A stretch of DNA of 64,000 bases from Garcia nutans (lineage: Eukaryota; Streptophyta; Magnoliopsida; Malpighiales; Euphorbiaceae). Position numbers and translations under genes: made by a program. The stretch covers positions 7,440,001 through 7,504,000 of the forward strand of contig CANTUV010000051.1 in the NCBI GenBank assembly GCA_947685225.1, read 5' to 3'. The notes beneath the pieces are model-generated. The model worked only from the letters and a program-made list of their open reading frames with translations, searched no databases and had not been told where the DNA came from. This document shows, piece by piece, positions 23,189 to 34,704 of the stretch; the first letter of the stretch is position 1, and every line of letters starts with the position of its first letter.

Positions 23189-26100
23189 TCACAAAGTGAC
23201 AGTGACTGACTCTGAGGCAGCAGAACCAGATGACGAGGCAACAGCTTCTCCTACAACATTCTTTAGTTTCACAGATGAGCACTCGACTGAAGACACTGAT
23301 TCAGAGACATCTCCAATGTCCAAGGTATCTGGAAGCTTTTCAGGAGACTCAAAAGGGTACTGCAGATGGAAAAACAGCAAATTTATGATAATTAGATAGA
23401 CATGATATTCGAATCGGATTTACAACATTAAGTTAATAAGAATGTGGGTTCAATATGTAAGCTCTACAACCTTTGCTTAAATAAATTAGAAGTTCCCAAG
23501 AGGGGAAGGATTTCCAAAGCATCAATTTGTCAATGAGTTGAATATGGGTTCAAAGCAGTCTTAACTTGCAGTTCATCAATGATCTTAAAACGACCAGAAA
23601 GCATAACAAGTCCGACCAAACTAAAAATCCAGATAATATTAATAATTTAGAGAGATTTCTGTATATGCAAGTACAAGAACTTAGTTATATGTGCATAAAC
23701 TTTTGGCGAAAAGAGGACGGTGTCCACCCCAGCAAAAAACATTATAGAACAGTCCCTCTAACCCCAATTATAAAATAATTGACATTTGGTATTTCTAGTT
23801 GTCATATGTCATTTTAACACAGTAACTAGACATGTGTTGAAAAATTGAGGTGATTACCACTCTATTCCCTTAGACCAGATTAGTAAGAGAGCGAAAATAA
23901 ATGCGGAATAATAACACAGAATTTGATAACGGAGTTCGGCCAATTATGCCTACGTCTCCGGAGCTGCTGCTGACTTCTATTAAGGAGAAAATACAATGTG
24001 TTTACAAACACTCACAACCCTCACTCAATTATGAACAAGAATTTTTCCTCACAAAATTCTCTCAAAGACACTCTCTTCTCTTTACTTCTTCAATTTTTAA
24101 GTTGTATACTCCAAATGAGGGAGATGGGTTTATATAGGCTTCAAAAAACATGGGTTGGTGAAATTAGTCAATAAATTAGGCACCTCCATTTTGACAATTA
24201 CCTAAATTAGGCACCTCCATTTTTTACTTTGCCAATTCCCCAAATTAGGCACCTCCACTTTTGACAATGTCCTAAATTAGGCACCTCCATTTTTGACTAA
24301 AAAATAGTTGGTGCCTACTTCTTTGACAATCTCCCACTTGAAGACCGATTTCAATCTGTCTTCACATCTTGATCAATGCAACAGCTCTTCTACGATCTTG
24401 ATACTAGTGTAGGCCAACTGAAGCTGAGCACAGCTTCAGTTTATCAATATTCACCGTCTTCGTCAACATGTCTGCCGGATTTTGAGTTCCACTAATCTTC
24501 TCAAGTTTCAAAATCCCATCTTCCAGAAGTGACCTGATAAAGTGATACCGCAACTGTATGTGCTTTGTTCTGGCATGAAAAGACGGATTCTTCGCTAGAT
24601 GTATGGCACTCTGACTGTCACAATACAAGACATTATTTTCTTGCTTCTTGCCCAACTCCTCCAAGAAACCTTGGAGCCAAACCATTTCTTTGCTGGCTTC
24701 TGTGACAGCGACATATTCTGCTTCAGTTGTGGAGAGAGCAACTATCAACTGTAATTGAGAGACCCAGCTCACTGCGGTACCTCCTAGAGTATAGACATAC
24801 TCTGTAATGCTCTTTCTAACGTCAACATTTCCAGCTAAGTCAGCATCCACATAACCTGCTAGTGTCGTATCTCCACTTTTAAAACAAAGCGCCTTATCTG
24901 TGGTACCTCGAAGATATCTGAGAATCCATTTGACTGCTTCCCAGTGTGCCTTGCCTGGATTATTCATGTACCTGCTAACAGCTCCCACTGCTTGAGCAAT
25001 ATCTGGTCTGGTACAAACCATGGCATACATCAAACTCCCAATTGCTGAGGCATATGGCACCTTCGTCATGTGTGCACGTTCCTCCTCCGTCTTCGGTGAC
25101 TGTTCTTTGGAGAGTCTGAAATGAACACCTAAAGGTGTGCTCACTGATTTAGCATCTTGCATGTTGAATCTGGCTAGTACTTTGGTTATGTACTCAGCCT
25201 GTGATAACATCAAAGTCCCCGACTTCATGTCTCTCTTGATCCTCATTCCAAGAATCTGCTTTGCAGCACCCAGATCTTTCATTGCAAACTGTTTTGACAA
25301 TTTCTGCTTTAAATTTTTAATCTCTTGCATGTCTGAACCTGCAACGAGCATATCATCGACGTATAACAATAAAATAATAAAGCTATTGTCAAACTTTTTG
25401 ATGTAGCAACAATGATCTGCTTGGCATCTTGTGAAACCGCCGCTGCTCATAAAACTATCAAACTTTCTGTACCACTGTCTAGGAGCTTGTTTCAGACCAT
25501 ATAAACTCTTCTTCAACTTGCACACTAGATTTTTCTTGTTTGCCTTAATGAAGCCTTCTGGTTGCTTCATGTAGATCTCTTCCTCCAAATCTCCATGAAT
25601 GAATGTTGTTTTTACATCTAATTGTTCAAGATGTAAATTTTCTGCGGCTACAATTTTCAATACCAGTCTGATTGTCGTAAGCTTCACGACTGGAGAGAAA
25701 ATTTCAGTATAGTCAATACCTTCCTTTTGTTGAAAACCTTTTACAACCAATCTTGCTTTGTAGCGTTTACTTCCATCATGCTCTTCTTTGATCCTGTAAA
25801 TCCACTTGTTGTGGAGTGCTTTCTTGCCTTGTGGTAGTTCAGCTAATTCCCATGTATGATTTGACATGAGTGAGTCCATCTCATCTTTCATGGCAGACTC
25901 CCACTTGATTGAATCCTCTACTTGTATTGCTTCATCGTAGCACTCTGGTTCACCATTGTCTGTCAGCAACAAGTAATGCAAAGAAGGCGAGTAACGTTGG
26001 ATTGATCTTGTAATTCTGGAGGAGCGCCTCAATTTCGGCGTGCTTGGCTCCTCTACTTCAGGACTATTCTGAACATCATTTCCAGAAATATCCTCGAACT

Positions 26101-29100
26101 CCGCAAATTCCTTATTTTCAACATCTATCTTGGAGCTATTTGATTCTGCATTTAATCTGTCTTTGTACATCACATTCTCATTAAATATGACATTCCGGCT
26201 TCTAATGATCTTGTGATTTTCATAATCCCAAAACCGATAACCGAACTCATCACCACCATATCCAACAAAGACACATTTGTTTGACTTGGCATCCAATTTA
26301 CTTCTTCCAGCAGAATCTATATGTATGTAAGAGATACAACCAAACACTCTTAAGTGTGAAAGGTTTACCTCTTTTTTGCTCCATGCTTCCTCTGGTATTC
26401 CACCATCCAGAGGTACTGAAGGCCCACGGTTGATTAGGTAGGCAGCGGTGTTGACAGCTTCAGCCCATAAATTCTTGGGCAAGTCAGCATGTATCCTCAT
26501 GCTTCTGGCACGTTCATTCAGAGTTCTGTTCATGCGCTCAGCTACGCCGTTCTGTTGCGGTGTCATGGGAACTGTTTTCTCCATCTTGATTCCGCTGTTT
26601 GCGCAAAATTCTCTGAATCTTCTATCTCTGTACTCTCCTCCATTGTCAGACCTCAATCGTTTGACTTTCAAACCAATTTCATTTTCTACCATGGCCTTCC
26701 ATTTTCTGAATGTATCAAAGACTTCTGATTTCTTCTTCAGAAAATACACCCATACCTTTCTTGTTGAATCGTCAATGAATGTGACGTAATACAATGAGCC
26801 TGCAAGAGATGGAATTGGAGACGGTCCCCATACATCGGCATGGACCAACTCTAATTTTTCTGCCTTGGGTGTCTTGTCAATCTTTGAAAAATTGACCTTC
26901 TTTTGTTTTCCAAAGATACAATCTTCACATAGGCCGACATTGATACTTTTCAGTTCCGGCAACTTTCCTTTCGACAAAAGCGTCTTCATCCCTTTCTCGC
27001 TCATATGGCCAAGCCTTTGGTGCCATAGGTTTGATTTTTCATCTGCATCTGCTACTGAAATAACATTCTCTAAGTTTGAGGTTACATAGAGAGTGCCAGT
27101 TTTCTTACCACGAGCAATGACGAGTGCTCCTTTGGTAATCTTCCATTCACCGCTTTTGAAGGTTGTACCATAACCATCTTCATCAAGTTGTCCTACAGAG
27201 AGCAAATTCCTTTTAAGACCAGGAATATGTCTTACTCCTTGCAGCTTCCAAGTATTCCCGTTTGACAACTTTAATCGGACATCCCCTTTTCCTACGATCT
27301 TTAAGGTTTCATCATCAGCTAGATGAACCTTCCCGAAATCACCACTGACATAGTTGTCCATGATTTCTTGGCATGGAGTGGCGTGAAAAGATGCCCCAGA
27401 ATCTAAAATCCATGATTCAATTGGACTGTTGACACTTAGAATCATGGCATCACCTGCTTCCTCGGTCACATTTGCAGATCCCTGTGAACCGCTATCTTTC
27501 TTTGGCGCTCGGCAATCTTTCTTAAAATGACCCTTCTTGCCGCAGTTATAACACTTGAAATCTTTCTTCCCCAATCTAGATTTGTCTCTTCTAGATTTTG
27601 ATCTGCCACGATTTGAACTTTTTTCTAAAGTTCTCCCTCTAGATTCTGTGTGTAAAGCTGAAGAGGTAGATGCTTCACCCAATTCTCTTCGTCGAATTTC
27701 TTCACTCAACACCAGATCCCGAACATCATCGAATTTTAATTTGGTTTTTCCCAATGAGCTGCTGACCGCTGTAACGGTAGCATTCCAACTATCTGGTAGA
27801 GATGATAAGAGAATTAAAGCCCAAATTTCAGCATCAAATTCAATTTCTACTGAACTCAACTGTGTTGTGATTGTGTTGAATTCATTCAGATGTTGGGCTA
27901 CTGATGCCCCTTCTGCCATTTGCAAATTGAATAACCGCTTCATCAAATGAACTTTGTTTGAAGCTGATGGCTTTTCATACATGTTGGAGAGAGCCGCCAT
28001 TAGACCTGCTGTGGTCTTTTCTTTGGCGATGTTGAAAGCAACATTTCGTGATAATGTCAATCGAATAACTTCAAGGGCTTGTCTGTCGAGAAGATTCCAT
28101 TCTTCATCTTTCATGCCTTCTGGCTTTATTCCTGAGAGAGGTTGATATAACTTTTTCTGGTACAGATAATCTTCAATCTGTATCTTCCAGAAGCCAAAGT
28201 CCGCACCGTCGAACTTTTCAATTCTCACTTTTCCTTCATCTGCAGCCATCGCTCCTACTCGAATCTGGACTCTTTTGGATCGTTTCTGACTGTTTCTGCA
28301 AACCACTGTGTACTAGGACACCTTTGTCGACAAATCAGAACTGCCGACAAAATTTCACTATTCACGAAATTCACTATTCACGTGAATAGTAATCTTGCAA
28401 AAAATTGACAGAATTTATCACCCAAAGCTCTGATACCAGTTGTTGAAAAATTGAGGTAATTACCACTCTATTCCCTTAGACCAGATTAGTAAGAGAGCGA
28501 AAATAAATGCGGAATAATAACACAGAATTTGATAACGGAGTTCGGCCAATTATGCCTATGTCTCCGGAGCTGCTGCTGACTTCTATTAAGGAGAAAATAC
28601 AATGTGTTTACAAACACTCACAACCCTCACTCAATTATGAACAAGAATTTTTCCTCACAAAATTCTCTTAAAGACACTCTCTTCTCTTTACTTCTTCAAT
28701 TTTTAAGTTGTATACTCCAAATGAGGGAGATGGGTTTATATAGGCTTCAAAAAACATGGGTTGGTGAAATTAGTCAATAAATTAGGCACCTCCATTTTGA
28801 CAATTACCTAAATTAGGCACCTCCATTTTTTACTTTGACAATTCCCCAAATTAGGCACCTCCACTTTTGACAATGTCCTAAATTTTTTACAATGTCCTAA
28901 ATTAGGCACCTCCATTTTTGACTAAAAAATAGTTGGTGCCTACTTCTTTGACAACATGTTGACTCTGATATTTAAGATATGATACAGGAAAACAGTCAAA
29001 CAAATAAAGCACTCTAATATACTGAAGAAGATAAATTGGGTTTCAAAAAAAAAGGAAGATAAATTGTGACAAAACAAACATGCAAGAATCAAACAATGAA

Positions 29101-29894
29101 AAGAAGCAAAGAGAAACCTGAAGAATATTGATACTGTGGGTTAAGCATATATTGATCAAAGAAAAGAGAAGAAGAAAGTATGAGGAAAGAAAAAGAAAAA
29201 TTGTGCAGGCAAAATATCAGCTCATAACATTTACACCATTATCCATGAAATCTCAAGTAGAACATGAATATTACTATTTTCTCCCCTTATCCTAATCCAT
29301 AAAATTTACATAGATGGCCACTGTGATGAGTTGCTCGATCATTTCACTATTTGGCAGTGTACACCATCCTGTATCATCATTTGTATTTGACCACAACACA
29401 CACAGAGACACACATAGCCACAAAAAGAAGAAGAAGAAGAAGACAAAAAGAAAGAAAAATTATGTAAAATTTACCTCAACTTGGGTTAGCATATCAATAG
29501 TAGCTTCCAAGTCACCCTTGTTTGCCATATAGACATCATTAAGGGACTCACCAGATATACCAGGAAATACCATCTTAAGATATTCCAAATCCATGTCAAA
29601 TTCTTCATCCATCATCTGCTTTTGTGTCATTTGATTAGGAATTTGTGATAATGAACAAGAAAAACCATGGGCAGAGTAACCTTTAAGCATAGGTACTTGA
29701 GAAACGGAAGAAGATTGATCATGCTGCCGGCTCTGTGTAGCATGCTCAGCAGGTCCATACGAGGCACTTTGATAGCCACTGTGAGAAACTTGTGAGGTCG
29801 CTCCAGAAGCTTCAATTTTTTCAACCGTTTCTCTCTTATACAATGGTGCGTATGATGCTGCGTAAGGATTCAGTGTCGATACTCCTGGTTTCAT
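23189..29894 (-). CDS. CID5/CID6-like PAM2 and CUE domain protein
   Basis: Two coding exons, 29475-29894 and 23189-23359, joined in phase 0 at GT-AG sites and encoding 196 residues. Residues 8-18 (LNPYAASYAPL) are a PAM2 motif, which binds the MLLE domain of poly(A)-binding protein. Residues ~98-140 (DLEYLKMVFPGISGESLNDV onward) are a CUE-type ubiquitin-binding domain. The short C-terminal exon has the ENLPDTLDIGD-like box (here EKLPDTLDIGD) seen in Arabidopsis CID5 (IPD1) and CID6. A role linking poly(A)-binding protein to ubiquitin signalling is family inference. The coding intron is 6.1 kb because a 5.1-kb copia element is inserted in the same orientation. The frame is intact; splicing past the element is untested. 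Confidence 0.85.
23835..24328 (-). repeat. 3' LTR of the copia element
   Basis: 494 bp. Contains four regularly spaced copies of the box aaattaggcacctcca in its U3 part (24176-24292 region), about 30-40 bp apart, and a TATA-like tatatagg just downstream in the sense of transcription. Confidence 0.93.
24404..28249 (-). CDS. Ty1-copia gag-pol polyprotein
   Basis: One open frame of 1281 residues from the ATG that gives MAADEGKVRIEKFDG; the frame is open a further 19 codons upstream. In order: UBN2-type gag; CCHC zinc knuckle (CYNCGKKGHFKKDC, ~residue 232); aspartic protease (WILDSGASFHATP, ~278); GAG pre-integrase and integrase core with HADVWGP and SDNGGEY (~466-540); reverse transcriptase with YVDDM (~961); and RNase H with YCDSQSAIHLA (~1205). 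Integrase before reverse transcriptase marks it as Ty1-copia. All catalytic signatures I looked for are present. I see no stop or frameshift, so it is potentially active. Confidence 0.93.
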   Translation of the reverse strand: MAADEGKVRIEKFDGADFGFWKIQIEDYLYQKKLYQPLSGIKPEGMKDEEWNLLDRQALEVIRLTLSRNVAFNIAKEKTTAGLMAALSNMYEKPSASNKVHLMKRLFNLQMAEGASVAQHLNEFNTITTQLSSVEIEFDAEIWALILLSSLPDSWNATVTAVSSSLGKTKLKFDDVRDLVLSEEIRRRELGEASTSSALHTESRGRTLEKSSNRGRSKSRRDKSRLGKKDFKCYNCGKKGHFKKDCRAPKKDSGSQGSANVTEEAGDAMILSVNSPIESWILDSGASFHATPCQEIMDNYVSGDFGKVHLADDETLKIVGKGDVRLKLSNGNTWKLQGVRHIPGLKRNLLSVGQLDEDGYGTTFKSGEWKITKGALVIARGKKTGTLYVTSNLENVISVADADEKSNLWHQRLGHMSEKGMKTLLSKGKLPELKSINVGLCEDCIFGKQKKVNFSKIDKTPKAEKLELVHADVWGPSPIPSLAGSLYYVTFIDDSTRKVWVYFLKKKSEVFDTFRKWKAMVENEIGLKVKRLRSDNGGEYRDRRFREFCANSGIKMEKTVPMTPQQNGVAERMNRTLNERARSMRIHADLPKNLWAEAVNTAAYLINRGPSVPLDGGIPEEAWSKKEVNLSHLRVFGCISYIHIDSAGRSKLDAKSNKCVFVGYGGDEFGYRFWDYENHKIIRSRNVIFNENVMYKDRLNAESNSSKIDVENKEFAEFEDISGNDVQNSPEVEEPSTPKLRRSSRITRSIQRYSPSLHYLLLTDNGEPECYDEAIQVEDSIKWESAMKDEMDSLMSNHTWELAELPQGKKALHNKWIYRIKEEHDGSKRYKARLVVKGFQQKEGIDYTEIFSPVVKLTTIRLVLKIVAAENLHLEQLDVKTTFIHGDLEEEIYMKQPEGFIKANKKNLVCKLKKSLYGLKQAPRQWYRKFDSFMSSGGFTRCQADHCCYIKKFDNSFIILLLYVDDMLVAGSDMQEIKNLKQKLSKQFAMKDLGAAKQILGMRIKRDMKSGTLMLSQAEYITKVLARFNMQDAKSVSTPLGVHFRLSKEQSPKTEEERAHMTKVPYASAIGSLMYAMVCTRPDIAQAVGAVSRYMNNPGKAHWEAVKWILRYLRGTTDKALCFKSGDTTLAGYVDADLAGNVDVRKSITEYVYTLGGTAVSWVSQLQLIVALSTTEAEYVAVTEASKEMVWLQGFLEELGKKQENNVLYCDSQSAIHLAKNPSFHARTKHIQLRYHFIRSLLEDGILKLEKISGTQNPADMLTKTVNIDKLKLCSASVGLH
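28421..28438 (-). promoter_or_regulatory. Copia primer-binding site
   Basis: On the minus strand the bases next to the 5' LTR read tggtatcagagctttggg, the usual primer site complementary to the 3' end of initiator tRNA-Met. Confidence 0.85.
28441..28953 (-). repeat. 5' LTR of the copia element
   Basis: 513 bp; 19 bp longer than the other LTR because caatgtcctaaattttt plus two bases is tandemly duplicated inside the U3 repeat array (around 28871-28908). It drives the polyprotein on the minus strand. Confidence 0.93.
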
Positions 29895-31414
29895 TGCTTT
29901 AATTCAGAGAGCAGATCACTGTTTGACTCCAAACAAACAAGCAGAAAACCCATTACCACAAACCCGATACATCATAAAACAATCTTAAGAAGTTTAACAA
30001 AATTTATAGCCTGACATTTCCTATATTGAGCTGTATGGGAACATAAAAAAATGTATCAAGATAAGTCCATGGTAGTCCAAACTAATCACTTGACTTCTTC
30101 GTTAAGCACGTTGAAAAACCAATAAGAGTGGTCAGAATCATTAACCTTCAAAATTTAAGTTTAAAACAGATACGTGCCATAAACTCAAAAAAACATATGA
30201 ATACAGTTTCACAAGAAGAATTCAAAGTACTAACCCTTACTGCTTTGCTAGGTCAGGATATAGAGAAAAGGAAGAAAGTCTGTTCAGGGGTGGCAAGGAA
30301 AAGACAGAACCTAAAACGGGGTCTGCATAAGAAGCACAAAATCTACTTAATCAACCAAAACAAAATCTAATCTCTGTTCTTGCAAAATAATAAAAATGTA
30401 AACTACACTTCTACAATAGGTTATAGAAAGAAACACCTTATCTTAACCCTTAATCAACCTTTCTCAAACAATGTCAATAAACTATACATAAAATAAAAAA
30501 TAAATAAAAATAAAAACACACATATGGAATTTCAATATGCAGTACCCATTCAAGAATAGGAAAAAAAATAACATTTCAAAAGAAAATAAATTGCTGCGCC
30601 ATAAAAATAAACAAAGATCACAATCGTGATGGAAAAAAAATTATTTTCCCCAGTCACATTTCAATCAGCTAAGAATAAAATATTTAAACAATTAAATCAA
30701 AGCAAACAACCCAATGATAAAAAAAAATAAAAATCGATTTTAAACATGAAATTGATACCTTATAAATAAGGATCAACAATAAAACAAAAAAAAAGGAAAA
30801 AGAAACTCTAAATCAAAGGAAAAGTAAAAAGATCAAAAGGAATGGCGATCTTGATCTTGATTCGATCCCCATAATCAAAGCACAGACAATAATTTAATTA
30901 AGAAAATAACAAAAGGACTAATAAGTAAAAATCTCAACGTTTGTGTACCTGTAAGAATTGAAAACAAAGAGCCAACGAAAATTATCTTGAAAGGATATGA
31001 AATGAAACCCTAAATTTCTATTTAGGTATTGTTTTTCGGATCGAAGAGAACCAGAGAAGAATAATAATAGGAAAGCAATTGAGAAAAAAGAAAGAAATAA
31101 AGAGTATTATCAAATTATGATTTATTAATTTATTATTAATTAATATAAAAATAAAAAAGGCCGTTTATTCACTCTGAATTAACGAGGCTTGGTAACCGTC
31201 TCTTACGAGGTCAAACGGTGCCGTCTCGACCTTAAACAATACAATCATATATATATATATATGTATATATTTATATATCAAACGCCGTCGTTTTTCTTTC
31301 TAAATTTTAATATTTTTTTGTCCAATTTCTAAATTTTAATATTGAGAACTATAAAATTATACCATAGTATAAAATGGAAAAGAGAAATGCGGATGAGGCG
31401 AGTAGAGCAAGAGC
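29895..31414. other. Divergent 5' region of CID-like and PPD5-like loci
   Basis: On the minus strand an acceptor precedes 29918 (gtcaaacag|tgatc) and a donor follows 30949 (ttacag|gtacac). I infer a short second 5'-UTR exon (29895-29918) and a ~1-kb leader intron for the CID-like gene. Its promoter and that of the plus-strand PPD5-like locus share about 31000-31414. An (AT)n/TATA-rich tract lies at 31244-31275. Confidence 0.45.
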
Positions 31415-34400
31415 ATGAACATGGCAATGGTTCTTCTCTGCTCTCAATCGAGTCTCCTCTCCCTTTCTATACGTACTTTCTCTTTCTCTCCCATGTGAAA
31501 TTGTGAATTTGTGTTGTGTCTGTTTTTGCTTCATTTTGCTAAATAAAGTTTTGTTTTGTGACTCGAATTGCAGGAACCAGACGACACCCTTAGTGAACCA
31601 GAACAAATGCAAGTTAAAAGATAAGATAATGATACGTTCTTGTATTTCTTCTTCAAAACCCATTTCTTTAAATGGAGTTTTCAGAAGGGATTTGCTGTTT
31701 TTTGGTCTATCTTCTTCCTTGTCCATTGCCTTTCCATCTTTGGGTAAGCTTTACTTTCATTCACACACATCTCTCTCTAGTTTGTGCAGCCTCTAAGGTA
31801 AATTTTGGGTGTGTTCTGATTTTAGTTTTTTGGGTTACAATCAAGGAGAATGAATACAGTTTCTTAGGGATTGAACAGATAAATTGACAAGTATGTTAGT
31901 TAATAGAAATGCCCCTGGGTTGTGATTGTTTTGGGAAAAGCTAACCTGTGTTATGATTCTAATGAAAATGCAACTTAGTTCACTTCTTCTTCTTCTTCTT
32001 CATCTATTTTTCTCCCTCCTACGGATTATATTAGCTCTACTGCAGGGTCCTTTGCAGAGGAGGATCTGAAAATAGATTCACTGGTTGATGAAATTAATGC
32101 TTATACTTACTCATACCCATTGGAGTTGCCATCTAAGAAGTTCCTCTTCCAATGGTACGTCTTTGACCTCCGAACCGCTGCTCTTCATTTGGATTTTTTT
32201 TAAGTGTTATTCTCAACTCCAATTTGGCAATCATTTTGTTGGATATGAGCTGGACTAAAATTTTCTTCTTCCAATTAAGTGGAGTCGTTCTTGAACACTG
32301 CACAGTTCATACTGAATGGGACCTACTTTAGTCTTTTTTTTTTCGGTTCTTGCGGAAAAGGATATGCATGCATAAGCATAATTCAACTTTAGGGCAAACA
32401 CCAGCTACTATTTTCGATGGATTTAGGATTTTTATAGAAAACGATATGTCTCTTTTTCACACTGCATAAGTGGAGTAAACATCTAAAATGCACTTAATAA
32501 TCATTTCAAAAAATGTGCATAATGCATCCTTTATTTCTTTCATAGTTTTTGTGCAATGGCAAACTAACTAGTTCTTTATAAAAATTATGGGAACATGACT
32601 AGTCTGAATTTCTTTTCTAAACGGTAGAATCCAGAAAGCCGGAACGTTATTCATCAGCTGCCCCATTGTACCGTAAGTTCAATTAATTTGTTAGATAGAT
32701 GATTTAAATTCAATTACATCTGTACATGCTCCATTTTGTAAAGGATTGATTCGCTTTTCTGGATGTTAAATAAGGGATTTTTTGGTTTTTCTATCTACGT
32801 AGCAAAGTTGAGGAAACCAGGAGCCTAAAAACATTCTGAAAATGGATATAACTGATTTCATATTTGGTTGACCTTTATACAGCTGATGCACGCCTGCGCA
32901 TTGTGTCTGAGCGCGTTGACATAATTGATAACCTGATCATTTCTGTTACAGTAAGATTCAAACAGTCATATGCCCACTACATGCAATATAGGCCCTTTTT
33001 AAGGATTATGATTTTTTTTTTATTCAGATAGGTCCCCCAAATTTTCAGTTCATAAAAACTAAGGACAAGAGTGCCTAGACTGCAAAAGATGTTGCTGATT
33101 CTGTCTTATCAGACAAGTCTGCCCTAGTAATGTGCCTGCTTACCTCTTTTAATACAAGCAGATAAAATTTGTGATAGTTGCATACTCTGATCAGAACCAT
33201 TGTGGCTGAATGTTAAAATATAGAATGTTTAAATGCTGCATGCAGTTTACCTGTTCTGATTCACTTATGCTATTATCATCATTGCAAAATGCAAGCAACA
33301 TTGTAATTGAAGTGAATACCAAGTTGATACACATTATCCATGTTCTAGCGATCCCAGAAATACTGGGCTGCACTTTGTAATTATGGTCTTGAAAACAGAT
33401 GTTAAAGGAACATGTATATACTATCCTGTATGCATTCCCACAGAAGCAATGGCTATAGATTTCACCTCTAAAGAGGTTTGTTAAAGAATGATCATTATTT
33501 AATAAAGCCATGTTCATTGTTCATCACTGGGTTCTTAGTTGGGCCATCATCCATCTTGGGGATGCCTAAAGCTGAACTATTTAAGACGAATTTGGTGCTG
33601 ATTTGACAAACTGTATCTTCTCTTCTGGCAGCGAGTCACCTCAAGTCAGCGATTGGCAGAAAGTTCAGTTCTTGATGCACATAATAGTGAAGTATGCAGC
33701 TCTGAATCCTTTCATCTCGTGGTATCTAATAGTTTGTACGCATCTTGGCACTTGTTAATATATTTCTAGATATGTGCATATAGTATGTGAAGCATGTTTC
33801 AATTATGTTTTTTTCCTTAGATTGATGGTGAGTCACAAGTCTCCCACCAAAACTGTGAGTGTCTCCTCAGCAGAATTTTTCTGTTTGAAAGATTTCCCTA
33901 CTGTTGTGAGTTCTTGATGCTTCAATTGGAATTTGCAGGCTCAAGGATCAAACCTTTATCGGCACTATGTTTCTTCAACAGCTGAACGAGATGGTAGGAG
34001 CCTTAAAATTTTGTTTTAAGCAAGCAGTTGCATAAAAACTTATTTAATTTGCTTCTAACTGAATATGCTGTCATAATTTATACCGGCATCCTCCCTTGAA
34101 ATAACTTTATGAAGTACTTGAATGCTGCCAAGTAATTCAAGTAAAGACCTAATTTATTGAAGGTCTTTTATGGGTCATCAGCCAAGAAAATCACTTTTAA
34201 TCTAAAAATCATTTGAAAGAAGGAAAAAAGAAAAAAGTAAATCTCATGTTGATAAAAGGTGCAAAGCCGACACAAAATTTAAGGTTCATTGCCTCTATGA
34301 TTCAGCAAATTCAACTGGTGATAACCTATTCATTGGTTAAACTTGTATTTCCATCTCCTCCTTGAAATGTTCTGCATATTTCGCGGTTATGGCTTTTCTG

Positions 34401-34704
34401 CTTTTATGAACTTCAATTCACTCTCAGAAACTTAATTGCAGGTTATCTTTATACCCTAAATGCTTCAACACTTGGTAAACAGTGGAATAAGGTCAGTCTC
34501 TCTCTCTCTCTCTCTCTTATATCTGTTTTTGTGTATTGATATAATCTTACTTGTAAATGGAGATAGAATGCCTCCTAACAAGAAATCACTTGTCGTTCAA
34601 TTTAGACGGGGCCATTCCTGGAAAAAACTGCAGCTTCATTCCAGCTTCTCCCTCCAACAGATAACTATGTACCTCCATACAAAGATCCATGGAGATTTAG
34701 GTGA
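31415..34704 (+). pseudogene. PPD5-like PsbP-domain locus, inactivated
   Basis: Eleven exons can be placed: 31415-31494, 31574-31743, 32046-32154, 32623-32672, 32883-32950, 33028-33126, 33632-33691, 33821-33854, 33939-33993, 34442-34491 and 34606-34704. Together they follow plant PsbP domain-containing protein 5, a thylakoid-lumen protein. The N terminus has a transit region and a twin-Arg segment (RRDLLFFGLSSS) before AFP; the end is PPYKDPWRF. Three lesions: the acceptor before exon 4 is ac instead of ag (32621-32622), exon 6 has TAG (33076-33078) where the family has Trp, and exon 8 is 34 nt long. It needs 60 nt to encode the family segment after IDGES, so 26 nt are missing and the frame breaks. 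Restoring those lengths gives ~299 residues, the family size. Confidence 0.85.
34497..34518. repeat. (TC)n microsatellite
   Basis: Eleven tc dinucleotides just after the donor site of the penultimate PPD5-like exon. Confidence 0.85.

Larger units (their letters stand above)
23835..28953 (-). mobile_element. Full-length Ty1-copia retrotransposon (Tork/Tnt1-like)
   Basis: Bounded by LTRs at 23835-24328 and 28441-28953, with 5-bp target duplications acatg at 23830-23834 and 28954-28958. LTRs start tg and end ca. The element is read on the minus strand, so 28441-28953 is the 5' LTR. The LTRs differ by four substitutions and a 19-bp tandem duplication in the 5' LTR. The tRNA-Met-type primer site lies at 28421-28438 and a purine tract (aagtgggagat) abuts the 3' LTR. 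It encodes one unbroken polyprotein, so it may be autonomous. It sits in the intron of the CID-like gene. Confidence 0.95.

Noticed and set aside
24170..24330. Regular repeats (aaattaggcacctcca) with ~30-40-bp periodicity, superficially CRISPR-like
   Set aside because: They lie in the U3 part of an LTR in a plant nuclear genome, the repeat units are imperfect and adjoining text is not spacer-like.
23835..28953. Copia element as the cause of a broken CID-like gene
   Set aside because: Both flanking exons and their splice sites are intact and in phase, so disruption cannot be claimed from sequence alone.
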